Program-made: the position numbers and the translations under genes
Assembly (NCBI GenBank): GCA_003550325.1
Contig: QKWP01000760.1
Coordinates: forward strand, 94,168 to 158,167
Direction: 5' to 3'
Source: Gigaspora rosea
Lineage: Eukaryota > Glomeromycota > Glomeromycetes > Diversisporales > Gigasporaceae
DNA: 64,000 nt
The notes under the pieces: generated by a model
Databases searched by the model: none
Told to the model about the DNA's origin: nothing
Seen by the model: only the letters and a program-made list of their open reading frames with translations
Part shown: one piece after another, positions 44,561 to 56,145 of the stretch
Numbering within the stretch: position 1 is the stretch's first letter
Layout: the number at the start of each line of letters is the position of its first letter

Positions 44561-46038
44561 ATGCACTTTCATATTTTGCCGTTTGTTATTGAATGGCTCT
44601 CAAAAGACAAATCATCTTTGCGCTCTTGTATTCAAGTTAACAGACTATGGTGTCGAGCCGCTATACCAGTACTTTGGTCTGATCCCTTTCGTTATGTCAC
44701 AGAAGATAAAGAAAATTTTTCTGAAATTATTTTTATCTATTTGGGAAGTCTTGAAAAAAGTGCAAAACAAATATTTTTATCTAAAATTTCTGATGATAAA
44801 AAATCTCTTTTCTAAACTCCAACTTTTGATTATGTTAAATTCTTGAAACATTTCAATTATTGGATGGTCATTAGTTCTATTAAAGAAGCTGCAAGAACTT
44901 TGAATAATCTTAAGAATTTAATATCGTTTATACTTCTCCTGATGCAAATACTTGATTATTTTACATTAATGATGATCCTCCATTGGAAGGAACTATTAAA
45001 ACTCATATATGAATCTTATTTACGATCGATTTTACAATTGGATCAACTTACTATCGCTGATCATTATGGACTTGGTCATTTCCTTCAAGAAAAAGATTAT
45101 AATCAATTTAAGCATGTTAGAAATGGTAATTTCTTAAAACAAATCAAGAAATTAAGTTTTTGTATTGATTATTCTTCTTTTTATAAATATTTTCATGGAT
45201 GCCTGACCCTATGAAAAAAAATTTTCGGAAAAACATGGAAGCTGAGCACGGAAACATACGTAAAAATATGTAAAAAATATGTAAAATGTACACTTTCCGT
45301 GTTTTTGGACAGGAAAACACACCGTATTTTCTGAGTTTTCTAAAACACGGAATGTCCTTTTCCGTGTTTCAAAATACAGTGTATTTTCCTGTCCAAAACA
45401 CGGAAAGTGTACATTTTATGTATTTTTTACATATTTTTACGTATGTTTCCGTGTTCAGCTTCCATGTTTTTCCGTAAATTTTTTTTCATAGGGTGATCAT
45501 TGTCCTAACGTAGTACATATTAAAATTTTTATTAGTTCTCAAATTTAAAAGTAAAAAATTATTACTTTTGTAATAATATCATTTTACTAAATTTATTTAA
45601 ATTAATTTTAAATTTCAAATTTTATAAATTTTTTTATAGAAACATTTGAAATTTCGATTAAAGACTTTCGATGATTCTGATTCGAGTATCATAACAAATG
45701 TTCTTTCTATCCGTACATATAAATTTAGAGTAATTATCGAGGTTATAAGATGAAGAGATATTACTATCAATCGCTAATAATATTCATTCTTTAACTACAA
45801 TCGTAATTCGTAATTGTAATCTTAAGAATAATAAGAATTTAATTCAAGAAATCACTCAATGTAAAGGATTGATTGAATTGAAATTCTTATTGTGTACTGG
45901 ATTAACTATCGATAAGGCAAAACTTTTAATCAATGCTAATTTTCCGATGCTCAAAAGTGGGGTGATTATTGTGACGAAATTGTGAATTGTGGTAAAAGTA
46001 TTAGTCCTCAATTTTACGATGATCCCGAAGATGCTTAA
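44561..46038 (+). pseudogene. F-box / LRR protein, disrupted
   Basis: F-box proteins link substrates to SCF ubiquitin ligases. The start MHFHILPFVIEWLSKDKSSL, then SCIQVNRLWCRAAIPVLWSDPF, is a clear F-box. TAA at 44813-44815 interrupts, but the same frame continues (TPTFDYVKFLKHFNYW) to 45214. A 287-bp MITE follows (45207-45493), and beyond it pieces in other frames keep the LRR-like pattern: DHCPNVVHIKIF, SLTTIVIRNCNLKNNKNLI, CKGLIELKFLLCTGL, and a tail CGKSISPQFYDDPEDA ending at about 46038. One stop, one insertion and several frame changes make it a pseudogene. Confidence 0.78.
45207..45493. mobile_element. palindromic MITE with 3-bp TGA duplication
   Basis: Ends CCCTATGAAAAAAAATTT and complement; arms of about 125 bp include GGAAAAACATGGAAGCTGA and CACTTTCCGTGTTTT. 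TGA lies on both sides (45204-45206 and 45494-45496). A three-base target resembles PIF/Harbinger-type insertion. Inserted in the F-box gene. Confidence 0.75.
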
Positions 46039-46074
46039 AAAAATTCTTGCTTGAGCGAAATAATTGAGGGAAAT

Positions 46075-46220
46075 ATTTGATTGAAATAATATCTGATGGA
46101 AATATTTGATGGAAATAATATCTGATGGAAATAATTGTTGGAAATAATTGTTGGAAATAATTGTTGGAAATAATTGGTGGAAATAATGTTGGAAATAATT
46201 GTTGGAGATATTGTTTGGGT
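46075..46220 (+). repeat. TGGAAATAATTGT minisatellite
   Basis: About nine imperfect copies of a 13-20-bp word (TTGGAAATAATTG / ATGGAAATAATATCTG) just after the F-box pseudogene. Confidence 0.8.
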
Positions 46221-46306
46221 AAAGTTTTTATTGGCTAAATTTATGCATTGCTTGTTATTGTTTCTTTAAATTAATACGTGATCTTAGTAAATATTGTTTT
46301 TTTTTA

Positions 46307-47292
46307 TAGCTGTTTTCAAAAAGGTGTGAACAGGTGATTTTTAAGACATATGCCCATATGGGAATCGGAAAATCAGAAATTTTAATAATTAACTTCTTTT
46401 TATCACGCATCAGTGTGAGATGCTTAATTAACACATATTTTAGGTTAGATAATTAATGACGTCCGTTGCAATTTTTATATCATTAACCATGTAACAATTA
46501 AGCACCTCGTACTGATAAGTGTGTTCTAATCATTTTCTTTATCGCTATATAAACAAATTATTGCAATGTATATTATTTTATTTTTACGTATTGATATTGA
46601 TGGCGGATGCACTAGATACAAAACTTATATACAAAAGAGGGACTTGCTTTAGTTGTTGAAAGTGTTTATACTGTGCAATTTATTTGCAAACACAAAAATT
46701 CAAATGTGATATTACAAAACCACTCATAGAGGCAATCGAACTGAAGCTGTCAATTATGCGTATACACGAATTTTTAAGTCCAATTGGACAGAAGAACAAG
46801 TTTCTTTTGCTCGAAAAAAATATATTGCATTATAATTATTAAGTAACTCTAAAAGATTCTTTTAAAATTTCACTTTGTTCACGATGCATTAATTGGCTAT
46901 CAATATTGAATACAATCAAAAACAAAAAAAAATCATTCAGCAACTCTAAATATTAAAAATTTTACTTTAAGAGATACGTTAAAGCACTATAATTTTTAAT
47001 TGATCAATAGTTGATTTACTGCATAAAGCAAAATCATATAACATGTATAAATGTTGCAAGACTACCGTTTTTAGGAATTTATTAAAAATTTCTTAATTCA
47101 CCTATTAAAATTTACCTTTAACTTAGAATAGTATTATTTTATTGAACTATAAAAGCTATTTCTATTGGGAAATTGGTGAGAAACTTTCTCTGTTAGAAGC
47201 GAGAGTAAAAAAAAGTAGGAAATTTGGGAAATGTCGTGAATTTCCCATGATATGGTGCTCCCTGATCGTTCACACCTTTTTGAAAACAGCTG
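46307..47292. mobile_element. 986-bp TA-flanked element with AGCTGTTTTCAAAAAGG ends
   Basis: The left end TAGCTGTTTTCAAAAAGGTG (then TGAAC) equals the complement of the right end apart from the first base. TA flanks each end (46305-46306 and 47293-47294). The interior has an eroded coding-like stretch (about 46600-46900; words such as EAVNYAYTRIFKSNWTEEQV) that I do not recognise; no DDE motif was identified. Either a decayed Tc1/mariner-type element or one carrying captured sequence. Confidence 0.65.
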
Positions 47293-47294
47293 TA

Positions 47295-48797
47295 ATTAAT
47301 CCCATTGATTAGTTTGTAATAATACATTTTAGCTAATAAAATTCTGAATTTTATTTGTTACTGCTTTTAATTATCTATAACTGATAGTTTATGAATATAG
47401 TTGTTATGTTTGATTACTATGAATATCGTTGTTATGTTTTGATAACTATAAAATGACTAACATCAATAATTAAAATTATCGATCTTGATCAGCATTCTTT
47501 CTTTCTTGCAGAACATCAACAAAACTAGTTACAAATTGAATCTTAAATAACAATATTAAAATCACTAATTCAGGGAAATTACCCGTTACAAACATAAACT
47601 TTGTAATAAATGTTTGTAGATGTTTAAACCAGGTGTCTAGGATTTATGAGCATGATTTTTGACATTGATACATAGCTTTATTACATTGCATAATTATGTA
47701 TGATAAATATGCATAAATATGACAACTTATAAATTGTATAATTATCAACGAGTTTATTAAATTGTGTATATTATGAGTAATATCTAATATTAAATCTTAA
47801 TAAACTCGATGCAATGAAACAATTTAAACTATGCAAAGCAGTATAAATTCAATTAATTGAGATCTTTACTGATATAATATTTTGTAGCATAAAAAATAAT
47901 CATGGTTTGAAGGTTTACTGTAAGTTTATCTCAAAAGAATTAATAACTTTGAAAAAAAAATTTTAAAATTCAAAATTACTTGTTGAATTAGTAAAATTAA
48001 TAAAATGATTATACTTTAGAAACTGGAGCCTTAACTATTAAGATATTAAATTTTGAAAATTTTTAAATTCTAATTTATCTTATACCCTAATAAATCATAA
48101 AAAAATTCGTATTACAAATGGCATTTTGCCTTGATATCTTATTATAATTTATTCATACAGAAAGATTTCGGGTCAGAGTTAACAAAATTTGTCAAAGTCA
48201 TAAAATTTTACTAATAAATGTTATTAATGCTCGACTAATAATTTTACGATTGCGTAGTTTGTTTTGCCCTGTAAAAAAAATGCATAAACTTAATGCATTT
48301 CCCTATTATAAACTTTATAAAATTGCTGAAATGAACCATTATTTATTAGTAAAGTGAATATATATATATATATAATATTTACGCATCATATAAAGTCTTA
48401 ATTTGAATATTAACTTATAATATTTTATATTATTTTTTTTGCTTATTAATTAATCATACCTTTAGGATAACTTTTTTAAATTTTTTATAAGAAATCCTTT
48501 ATTCACATAGTTAGTCTAAAATTTTTCATACACGTGTATATGAAATATCATATTATAATAAAAAATTTTAATAAAAAAAATTATTTTAAAAAATTTAATC
48601 AGATTAGAAAAAAAGTACCCAACAAGGAAACATTCAAATAAAACTTAATATAAGTGTAAATATTCTTTTCTTAATATAAAAAAAGAAGCATTCTAGTAAG
48701 TTATTGTAAGGTTTGTATATTAGTAATCGTTCAAGTGGGTATGATCACTCTTATAATTCCTATCTTGTGCAACCGTTTATTTTGTAAAAAAAATCAT
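47295..48797. other. intergenic, AT-rich
   Basis: No gene found. It contains a TA microsatellite near 48358-48374 and long A/T runs. Confidence 0.65.
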
Positions 48798-49335
48798 TTA
48801 GGGTTTTTGATTAATTTGAAATATTTCATATTCCTCTATGAAAAATAAGAACCCATGTTCGTTATAAGTAGATAAGTTTCTAATTTGTTTTTCATAAACA
48901 GGACTTTTTCCACAAAAACACCTTTTATCTTGATTTAAAATCATTTAACATAATGAGGCTGCAACATGGACCAGAACCAAAAATTACACCATCATTTTTT
49001 TGACAGTCAATTGCCTGTTCTGATTCTTTTACACGGCTTAAAATAGAATTTTAAATAGTACCATTCCTTAAAGAAAAAGTAAAACTATCATTGCAATTCT
49101 TACTAAATCCAAATTTTTTACGAAGATATTGAGTTAGGCCACCTAACGGTAATTGATTATCTGGATTATCTGGATTATCCCATCTGACAGGATTATATCC
49201 ACCAAGAATTTCACCAGCACCTTTAACTTTTATAACCATAACAAGATGTGTTGCTTATCGCATAAATTCCAAAATTTATCCTTGGTAAAACCATCTCTAG
49301 TTTATAAAATATTTAGCTCACTAAAGTTATACGAA
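48798..49335 (-). pseudogene. TLDc-domain protein fragment
   Basis: TLDc domains occur in oxidation-resistance proteins and, in these fungi, in large BTB-TLDc families. Reading minus: SELNIL*TRDGFTKDKFWNLCDKQ, a frame change, IKVKGAGEILGGYNPVRW, NDSFTFSLRNGTI, a TAA, NSILSRVKESEQAIDC, FGSGPCC, another frame change, then CFCGKSPVYEKQIR and IEEYEIFQINQKP with TAA at 48798. This is the expected TLDc order (RDGF, KVKG..ILGGYNP, F.FSL.NG, IEEYEIFQI). Two or more stops and two shifts mark it as dead. The BTB half is missing. Confidence 0.75.
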
Positions 49336-50278
49336 ATCGCAAGAGTAATATTTTCGTCATCTTAAATGAGTTATCGCAAGAGTAATATTTTCGTCATCTT
49401 AAACGAGTTATCTCTGTCGATATATAATTAGTTGTACGTGCCCGAGTTAGATAATGCAGGGGTGAGCCGAAATTCGTATCGACGTAATCGCTATTAGGTG
49501 TGTAATTTATAAACTAATGTGAAAGTCTATTGTTATAAAAATGTACATGTAAATTGTGACAAATCAGCAATCATGCATAAGCGAAAGTAAATAAAGATAC
49601 GATCTGTAAGATAAAGCCCATAATTTGATTTTTCTTGAATAACATACCTATGCTTGAATATAACGTTGTCGTTAAACCTTGAGCGTAGAAGGTTGGGAGG
49701 TCGTTTCTTAAGGCGTGTAAGATGTATTAATAAAAAGATTACGTAAGGAACAAAAACCAATGCGTTTAAATAAAACGGACTTTGATCGGATTTAAGTGTG
49801 CAGATATTTAATTAACTCCAAGACACTCTATAATAGTTACTGGATGATTCATGAATTAAACTCAAAAGAGTATTCGAATCACTTGATCGAGTCAACTTAC
49901 TCAATTATATATATTTTATTTTTTATTTATATACATAAACGGAAATGTGAATTGACATATTCTAATCAAAAATATTATTGTTCTGATTGTTCTGATTGCC
50001 TATTCATCTATTATACCTAATGCCTGTTTGTCTAATGACTCTGAATGTCTATTCAGTACTTATATTGGCTAGATTACGAAACCTGAAATTAACCAATCAG
50101 ATTGCTTTAAACTATATTTATTTGTCTATTGTTGATTAGACCATTGGACTATCTATTGGTCTATTGGTTTATCAATTGTCTAATCACAATCTGCGTAAAA
50201 GTTCTGTAATATATATTAATTCACAAATTAAAATTACATATATGATGAATTCGTTATTCGAATCTTGAGTCAGATCAC
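49336..50278. other. intergenic with a 38-bp tandem duplication
   Basis: CGCAAGAGTAATATTTTCGT plus CATCTTAAATGAGTTAT is repeated once (49338-49412). TTCTGATTG-type short repeats lie near 49980-50000. No gene recognised; small frames here are unsupported. Confidence 0.55.
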
Positions 50279-50290
50279 TATATATAAGCA
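50278..50290 (+). promoter_or_regulatory. TATA-like element of the AIG1-type gene
   Basis: ACTATATATAAGC lies about 75 bp before the ATG at 50361 and is bracketed by CAGATC and GATCTG, a small dyad. Assignment rests on position and sequence only. Confidence 0.4.
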
Positions 50291-50360
50291 TGATCTGGCT
50301 CGTAATTGTTTTAGCGAATAAAAAAAACTTTTTTTTTGCACATCCAATTTTTTTTTTTTA

Positions 50361-51818
50361 ATGAAGCTAAACTCATCGATGTTAGAAAATCGTGTAAGTA
50401 TAGAAATATATTAATTATGAATTTATCATTTATTTGGATAAAGATATAATTTTATTATCTGCCTAATATATTAGCCATAATGTATAATCGCAGTTGGAAA
50501 GACTGGTAACGGAAAAAGTCTTACAGGAAATATTTTTGGTGCACGAGATGCTAAAGTTGGAAATTTATCAACCTCTCTAACAACTAAAGTCACCATTTAT
50601 GACATTGGAAATGGCAATTTTTACGTCGATACGCCAGGTTTTGATGATTCTGACGAAACTAAGAGCGATGATGATATTGCTCGTTTGATTTTTCGTGCCC
50701 TTTCGGATAAGAAGATTTATAGTATAACAACGATCTTATGGTTCGTATCGACCGGTATAAGGGCAACAACTTCATTCAAAAGAGAAGCAAGGTTTATAGA
50801 ATCATTAGCGAGAGACCATGATGGCAATGTTTGGGATAATACTATCATCGTTACTAAAGGAGACAAGATTGAAAATGGCCCTCGAGAAGCAGCAAAAGAA
50901 ATAGCCAAGTATGAATATGATATGAAAAGGAAAAGATGTAATCGATTGCCAGATAGAGATGATTTACTCGAAAATACACATGATCTTGCGATTCTTTTAT
51001 TTGAAAGCCTGCCGAGTACAAGCATTTATGTGGAGTTGAATCTCGCAAATGATGAATTAAATAAATATAATATTTTTTAAAAATCTGAACCTAATCGAAT
51101 TCTCGCAAAATATAATGTACTAATGAAAGAACATTTCATGCATCCGATAGAAATCAATTTCAGGAAAGTTAAATGTTTAAATTGTTCTGAAGAAACTGAT
51201 CCTAGACTTGCAATTCCAGAGTGCCATTTAGAAGCCGAATCATTTCATCCAGAGACATACAAAACTCATATATATAATCTTATACTTACACACCCAAATA
51301 ATCTTGAAAGATATCATACTGATTCCTTAGAAACTTACCATCCTGGCTCATATACGTATATCCATCCTGGTAGGCCTATTGATAGTCAAATCGATCTCAA
51401 TTTTGCTCAATGTTTTATTCGTGCAATTACATTCGGAGGTATTAATCCAATGACTCCTGGGTATTGGAGCTGCTGTAGAAAAGATCTGAGCTCCAACGGA
51501 TGTGAAAAAGTTCGTTCTTGTTGCCAAAAAGATGATAAAGGTTGTAGCAATAGGTATAAATGTTGTGATGGAGCTCTTCATCATAAAGGATGTGAAAAAC
51601 GATACCGATGCTGTGATGAATTTCGCACAAGTAAAGGATGTCAATATATATATGATGTATGCAAACATAAAGCTGGAGAACAACCTTGTTGTGCAGTTTG
51701 CAAAAAATGTAATCAAACAATAGAAAAGAAAGGCTGTGCAATGAGATGTAGAAATTGCAAAGAACCTCAAACCAAAAAAGGATGTATTAAAGTAGCGCAT
51801 AACTTTGATTTTTCTTAA
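50361..51818 (+). CDS. AIG1/GIMAP-type GTPase with Cys-rich C-terminus; in-frame stop
   Basis: Exon 1 (MKLNSSMLEN) ends at GTAAGT (50394). The next exon carries G1 GKTGNGKS (about 50493), Thr-rich switch I, G3 DTPGFDD (about 50632) and G4 TKGD (about 50857). It then continues through a region with CLNCSEETDPRLAIPECH to a tail of repeated CC-x(6-8)-GC units (SCCRKDLSSNGC, SCCQKDDKGC, KCCDGALHHKGC, RCCDEFRTSKGC), a probable zinc-binding array. TAA at 51078-51080 splits the frame, but both sides are in the same register. At the N-terminus, splicing at 50474 meets a TAA; an alternative 50391/50494 junction keeps the frame but drops strand beta-1 (IIAV). So either it is a recent pseudogene or there are sequence errors. 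AIG1-type proteins are membrane-associated or immune-like GTPases in animals and plants; the role here is unknown. Confidence 0.72.
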
Positions 51819-53438
51819 TTAGGAGTCTTTAAATATTGCATTTTTATAAATTACTCATTTTGAAGTATTTTTTTCTATCCAGTATAATAAATATGTAATA
51901 ACTTATGAATGATTTTATATGATTATATATATATATATATATATAATAATAAAATTAAATCAGATTATGTTTTTGCAAAATTGATTAATACTCTGAAATT
52001 TTTTGTAATATTTGATAGAGATAAATTGATTCATTTTTATTATAAACTATGGAATCGTCATTTTAAAATAACAATGCTATTATTGACTAAATTAATGAAA
52101 TCTAAACTTTTGCCAATCTTACATTTTGAAATGAAAATTTAGAATGAATACATTAGCCATTTTTAAAGGGTTAGCGTTTAATTTTTCACATTATGATCTC
52201 TTTAAAATATTAATAACATTATTCTTAGGATCATATCCCTCCTCTCTACGTAGTCGAATTAGCAGCAAATCTTAGTTTTATATATAATATATAGACGCGA
52301 TAGACTGCTAATCACGCTCCCTTAATATAAAAAGTATTATTATAATTATTCAGAATAAAATATATATAAATTAAATTAGCAAATTTTATAATTAAAACTT
52401 TTTTTAAACTTTACATACACGATATTAATTTACGTTTGAATCAAGTTTTCTTCCGAATTATAATTTTATAATGAACCGATAATTCTGAGGGAAGTTTTTA
52501 CAACTCTGCAACAATTACTATACCGAATTAATTAAATCAAAACGTTTACGTGACTTTTTACAAGTCCAAAATGAAAGCATCACATATGCACATATATGCG
52601 CAACAAATTCACTAGCCGAAATGCATTAAATAATTTACTATGTATAATAGTTATAGATTATAATCCAATACATTGTTGATTAGTAATAATTTTTTTTATT
52701 ATACTAAATAATTCCTCAACAGTATCCTTTTCTTGTTCGCATAGTATATTTAGTAATATTAACGTCAATCATTACGGTATTTAGGTTGTGCTTGAATTAC
52801 CAAACGTCCGAAGTTACGCCCAGAAATTTTAGTGGCAATTCCGAGTGGCACAACATTTAAACTATTATATCTGTAGATTAAGTTTCTATATTCGGGTGAC
52901 AAAAAGTTTTAGATTCTGTTTGTAGATCCCATTTTTTGACATGTTTGCAGATAGTTAGTTATTATTAGAGTTATTATTGACTATATACGTTTTTATATAT
53001 GCAACTTCCCAACCATAATAACCATATTATATAAAAGAATACATAGTCACGAGTATAGATGTTGGTGAAACAGAATTCGTGTGGTAAAATTATTTAAACA
53101 TTTTTTTGTGAAATTTGTGGAATTAATATCTCTAGTCACGAGTTCAAAAGTTACTAGTCTAATTTGCAGAAATATTTAGTTATTACCGTTTTACAGTATT
53201 TATATCTTTAAACTTTTACTAACTACTTTGGGATATCTCAAACGTTAATCAAAATAGTTAATTTTTAAATTTTTAGTTACCGATGATTATAATTGGCAAT
53301 TTATCACCTATTGTGTTCGAATGCTTATTCAATAATGTAGTACAACTTACAATGCAAACCATTTAAGTTGCACGATTTTTTTAAAATACCAATTTAGACC
53401 TTCAAAAAAAAAAAATTTTTTTATTTTTTTTTATTTAA
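51819..53438. other. intergenic, AT-rich
   Basis: TA microsatellite near 51925-51945. No gene. Immediately before the Sel1 start there is a 30-base A then T run (53406-53430). Confidence 0.65.
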
Positions 53439-54950
53439 ATGTCTAATGAAAAATTTCCAAACATTCATAATAACTTAACTACAGAACGTAAAATGTGGTT
53501 AAACTTAATAGATAAAAATTTTACTCGAGTTTCAAATGATATTACAAATACTTTACAAATTTCAACTTTATCTTTAAATGAGAATAATCCGTCACAAATT
53601 ATTAAAGAAATATGCATGTTACACGAAGAAGAAGAAATAAAAGGAAATAATGCTATATCATTTCTTAATTTAATAGAACAATTTCTTATAAATAAACAAT
53701 TAAATCCTGAATATTTAATAAATTGGTGTTTAACTAATGAAACAAATCATGTTATACAAAATATTCTTGGTCATTGTTATTTACTCGGAAAATGGGTTAA
53801 AAAAGATAAACAAAAAGCTTTTACTTATTATCAAAAATCTGCCGATATGGGAAGTTCAACTGGAACTCATAATATTGGAAGTTGTTATTTACTTGAAATT
53901 GGTGTTGAAATAGATAAAAATAAAGCACTTTTATATTATCAAAAATCTGCTGATATGGAAAACCCTTTTGGAATTAATAGTCTTGGTGATTGTTATAGAG
54001 ATGGAATTGGAATAAAAAAAGATGAATATAAAGCATTTAGTCATTATAAGAGATCTGTTGAATTGGGTCATGCTCTTGGAATATATAATCTTGGTTATTG
54101 TTATCAAAATGGAATTGGTGTAGAAAAGGATGAACGTAAAGCATTCAATTATTATCAAAAATCTGCTGATATGGGAAATTCTAATGGAATTATTTCTCTT
54201 GCTCATTGTTATGAAAAAGGAATTGGGATTGAAAAAGATAGAAATAAAGCATTTTTTTATTGTAAAAAATCTGCTGATATTGGACACGCTGATGGTACAT
54301 ATAGTCTTGGTTATTATTATCAAAATGGAATTGGTGCTGAAAAAGATTCACATAAAGCATTTATTTATTATCAAAAATCTGCTTTAATGGGTGATGCTGA
54401 AGGAATGTCTTGGGTTGGTATTTGTTATAAAAATGGAACTGGAATTAAAAAAGATGAACATAAAGCTTTTATAAATTTTCAAAAATCTGCTGATATGTGT
54501 AATTTTAGTGGATTATATTATCTTGGTTATTGTTATCAAAATGGTATTGGTGTTGAAAAGGATGAATATAAAGCATTTACTTATTATCAAAAATCCGCTA
54601 AATTAGAATATGCTGTTGGAATAAATCAAATTGGTTATTGTTATCAAAAAGGAATTGGTGTTGAAAGAAATGAATATAAAGCATTTATTAATTATCAAAA
54701 ATCTGCTGATATGGGTAATACTAGTGGTATATATAATCTTGGTTATTGTTATCAAAATGGAATTGGTGTTGAAAAAGATAAACAAAAAGCATTTTCATAT
54801 TATCAAAAATCTGCTAATATGGGTAATATTAATGGAATATCTCAATTAGGTTATTGTTATCTTTATGGAATTGGTGCTGAAATAGATGAAGAAAAAGCAT
54901 TTGTATATTTTCAAAAATCTGCAGAGTTAAAAATTACTAATAAACCATAA
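53439..54950 (+). CDS. Sel1-like repeat protein, intact
   Basis: An uninterrupted 503-aa frame. Residues 1-105 are a helical, repeat-free head (SLNENNPSQIIKEICMLHEE; ISFLNLIEQFLINKQLNPEY). From about 110 to the end there are 11 Sel1 units of 36 residues with the pattern GYCYQNGIGVEKDEYKAFxY followed by YQKSADMGN. No signal peptide, kinase or BTB domain. The related partial gene at the left edge shares the LIEQFLI..NP linker. The intact frame and strong repeat conservation suggest it is functional, probably as a cytosolic scaffold. Antisense and alternate frames across it come from the repeats. Confidence 0.93.
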   Translation: MSNEKFPNIHNNLTTERKMWLNLIDKNFTRVSNDITNTLQISTLSLNENNPSQIIKEICMLHEEEEIKGNNAISFLNLIEQFLINKQLNPEYLINWCLTNETNHVIQNILGHCYLLGKWVKKDKQKAFTYYQKSADMGSSTGTHNIGSCYLLEIGVEIDKNKALLYYQKSADMENPFGINSLGDCYRDGIGIKKDEYKAFSHYKRSVELGHALGIYNLGYCYQNGIGVEKDERKAFNYYQKSADMGNSNGIISLAHCYEKGIGIEKDRNKAFFYCKKSADIGHADGTYSLGYYYQNGIGAEKDSHKAFIYYQKSALMGDAEGMSWVGICYKNGTGIKKDEHKAFINFQKSADMCNFSGLYYLGYCYQNGIGVEKDEYKAFTYYQKSAKLEYAVGINQIGYCYQKGIGVERNEYKAFINYQKSADMGNTSGIYNLGYCYQNGIGVEKDKQKAFSYYQKSANMGNINGISQLGYCYLYGIGAEIDEEKAFVYFQKSAELKITNKP

Positions 54951-55035
54951 ACAATAAAGATTTTTTTTTTTTATAAATATTTTTATAGTAAAAAATTTTA
55001 TATCAGATTTTTGTTTAACAAACTTGTCTTTTTAT

Positions 55036-55222
55036 TTTTATAAAAATAAATTTTTAGTTTATGTTTAACAATCTTATAAACTTTTAAATTTTAACTTGCA
55101 TAGACAAAGTATTGCAAAAAAGATTTTTATAAAAATAAATTTTAGTTTATGTTTAACAATCTTATAAACTTTTTAAATTTTAACTTACATAGACAAAATA
55201 TTGCAAAAAAGATTTTTATAAA
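55036..55222. repeat. ~91-bp tandem duplication after the Sel1 gene
   Basis: TTTAGTTTATGTTTAACAAT, then CTTATAAACTTTTAAATTTT, AACTTGCATAGACAAAGTAT and TGCAAAAAAGATTTTTATAA, present twice with a few changes. Possibly in the 3' untranslated region. Confidence 0.8.
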
Positions 55223-56023
55223 GTTCAAATAAGACGTATATGATTAAAGCTAAAAGTTAATTGGACATTTAAACTTTTAAGCAATTAAAATATATTTTAA
55301 AAATATTTATGTCTCAATATAGTGAGTAGGTTGTAATATCAAATCTGAATTGAACAGATAAACTTTAAATACAGTATCTTCACCATTTAGAATAATAAAT
55401 ATTTTATATTTGTTAAAATTTACTTTGGCTATATTTATACCAAAGCATTGTCGCTCGATTCCCCGAAAGATATTTACTCGACATCTCATTCCTCCAGCAT
55501 CATATCATCGACAGGATATTTAACTGCATCACATTTTTTTCAAAACATGGCATATTTTGACATGACATGTTTTCGACAATCCTTTTCTTTATTCCCTACA
55601 ATCATTTCCTCGACATAAAATTGGTTCGATTTAGCATTAGGGTTAGCCTGATTTCGAGTTATTGTTGGTTAGAATTATAGATGCTGCTGGTGAAATTAAT
55701 TTCACCAATTTCACCAATTCACCACCAATTTCACCAATAATAGTGAAATTATTTCACCAAATTTCACCACATTTCACCGGTATGTCGAAGAATCAATTGT
55801 CTTGTCTAAGAAAAGGGATTTCATACACATATTTGGATGTTAAATATTTTAGAGTTTTGAAGTTAGTTAATTAGTTCAGCTAAAACTATATTCAATTGCC
55901 CATTACAATATTTAAAAAAGTTATTTTGATATCTTACAGTTTTCAAAGTTCATGATTTAACTAGTATTCTCTATGTAATCGAGAATACCAACCTAATTTA
56001 ATATTTTCGATAAATAAATTTGA
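55223..56023. other. intergenic with TTTCACCA repeats
   Basis: TTTCACCAA-type words occur seven times at about 55690-55780. The open frames across this part are not supported as genes. Confidence 0.5.
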
Positions 56024-56145
56024 CCTATATATGAGTGACGCCAAGAGAAAATGGAACATTGGTTTATCATTGATTATTTATTTAAATAATAAATGATAAG
56101 CCAATGTCCCATTTTCCCTTGGTGTTACCCAACCCATATAGTATA
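56024..56145. repeat. ~110-bp hairpin repeat
   Basis: GCCAAGAGAAAATGGAACAT, TGGTTTATCATT, an AT-rich loop, then AATGATAAGCCAATGTCCCA, TTTTCCCTTGG. A palindromic MITE-like unit, non-coding. Confidence 0.75.

Noticed and set aside
53931-54849. Long frames in other registers across the Sel1 gene
   Set aside because: Same 36-residue periodicity as the Sel1 frame; no independent support.
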